A DNA stretch of 64,000 bases from Evansella sp041820985 (GTDB taxonomy: Bacteria > Bacillota > Bacilli > Bacillales > Salisediminibacteriaceae): assembly GCF_041820985.1 (NCBI RefSeq), contig NZ_JBGUAU010000008.1, positions 132,183 through 196,182 of the forward strand, given 5' to 3'. The notes beneath the pieces were generated by a model. It was not told where the DNA came from. It worked only from the letters and a program-made list of their open reading frames with translations, and ran no database searches. Shown here in pieces: positions 63,504 through 64,000 of the stretch (positions are counted from its first letter, which is position 1; each line of letters starts with the position of its first letter). The translations under genes and the position numbers were made by a program.

Positions 63504-63680
63504 ATGAATAAACGTTCTCGTCTAGTTCCAAAAGAAGCAGATCAATTTTTAAATCAATATCGTGAAGAAATCGCTCAGGAATTTGGTGTTTATCATTCAA
63601 CCGTTCAAACAGAGCAACAGGCTAGCATAAACTCCGTTACAAAAAAAGTAATGGATAAAAAGCCTAAAGAGAAGAAATGA
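63504..63680 (+). CDS. Short alpha/beta-type SASP-like protein
   Basis: A 58-residue protein. YREEIAQEFGV matches the first conserved block of alpha/beta-type small acid-soluble spore proteins, including the germination-protease site Glu-Ile-Ala. The second block is only partly kept (SINSVTKKVM in place of the usual GGEITKRLV). The ribosome site GGAGGGTGA is strong. It may be a minor spore DNA-binding protein made under sigma-G; a promoter was not identified. Confidence 0.78.
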   Translation: MNKRSRLVPKEADQFLNQYREEIAQEFGVYHSTVQTEQQASINSVTKKVMDKKPKEKK

Positions 63681-63681
63681 A

Positions 63682-63936
63682 ATGAAGAAAAAAAGAGAAT
63701 TCGAACCAAATCCTGAGACACCATTAGAGCATTGGAGTGATAAGATTGACCCGGCTATCATGTCCGGTGATCACTGGGTAGAGGAAGAGGAAGCGCCACT
63801 TCCTGGTTCAGATAACTCACGGATATTCCTTGAAACAAATATGAAGAACCGTGATTTACCTGATGAGCGCTTTATGCATCCTACTCATCAAGTAGGAGAA
63901 AAAAAGTGGAGGGAAAATGAGGACAGTATGGACTAG
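63682..63936 (+). CDS. Small acidic DUF3905-like protein
   Basis: An 84-residue acidic protein starting one base after the preceding stop. The pattern LEHWSDKIDPAIMSGDHWV resembles the DUF3905 family of spore-forming Bacillaceae; the function is unknown. It has no membrane segment or signal peptide. It shares a transcript with the SASP-like gene, so a sporulation role is possible. Confidence 0.65.
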   Translation: MKKKREFEPNPETPLEHWSDKIDPAIMSGDHWVEEEEAPLPGSDNSRIFLETNMKNRDLPDERFMHPTHQVGEKKWRENEDSMD

Positions 63937-63957
63937 AGAGCTTTTCAACATTATTCC

Positions 63958-63995
63958 AACCACACTTATTATAGGTGTGGTTGTTTTTTTTTTTT
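63958..63995 (+). terminator. Terminator at the window end
   Basis: AACCACAC (63958-63965) pairs with GTGTGGTT (63975-63982), then a run of about 13 T. Confidence 0.9.
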
Positions 63996-64000
63996 CTTAG

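Overview
The window is a low-GC, gene-dense chromosomal segment from an endospore-forming member of the Bacillaceae. SpoVM, an alpha/beta-type SASP-like gene, FapR, RemA and PrkC/PrpC are all present, in the order known from the Bacillus subtilis pyr-ylo-smc-ylq region. I cannot name the species from sequence alone. Nearly all genes read on the + strand. Strong AGGAGGTG-type ribosome binding sites are common. Several starts are TTG or GTG, and in some of them an in-frame GTG lies inside the Shine-Dalgarno itself.

Layout. 1-8.8 kb: the 3' end of pyrB, then pyrC-carA-carB-pyrK-pyrD-pyrF-pyrE, with overlapping ATGA-type junctions and a terminator. 8.8-14.7 kb: an accessory block where B. subtilis has cysH-type genes. 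It holds a two-gene heterodimeric ABC exporter flanked symmetrically by copies of a dispersed repeat in opposite orientation and, outside those, by two unrelated tandem arrays of hairpins that both have a 52-bp period. 14.7-29 kb: rqcH (minus), then yicC-like, remA, gmk, rpoZ, coaBC, priA, fmt, rsmB, rlmN, prpC and prkC; def is absent between priA and fmt. 29-32.7 kb: rsgA, rpe, a TPP riboswitch with thiT, then thiN and spoVM. 32.9-44.7 kb: rpmB (minus), an Asp23-like gene, fakA, a degV/fakB gene, sdaAB-sdaAA, recG, the FapR-controlled fapR-plsX-fabD-fabG-acpP operon, and rnc. 44.7-49.3 kb: an accessory insertion between rnc and smc, with a duplicated 192-bp highly structured repeat, two small membrane proteins, a permease and a UPF0435 gene. 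49.3-64 kb: smc-ftsY-ylxM-ffh, rpsP-khpA-ylqD-rimM-trmD, rplS, a signal peptidase, rbgA, rnhB, a FliK-like/FlhB-fragment pair (ylqG-ylqH), a SASP-like gene, a DUF3905-like gene and a terminator.

Functional themes: de novo UMP synthesis; phospholipid and fatty acid precursor supply and its malonyl-CoA sensor; ribosome assembly, rescue and rRNA/tRNA modification; co-translational protein targeting; chromosome condensation; Ser/Thr phosphorylation signalling; thiamine uptake and activation. The genes are mostly conventional. The unusual content is in the intergenic DNA. One dispersed repeat family (family A, about 0.2-0.35 kb) occurs at least eight times and splits gene neighbours that are normally adjacent. 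Two hairpin arrays share one period. One tandem 192-bp element looks like structured RNA. I found no rRNA, tRNA, CRISPR, transposase or prophage genes.
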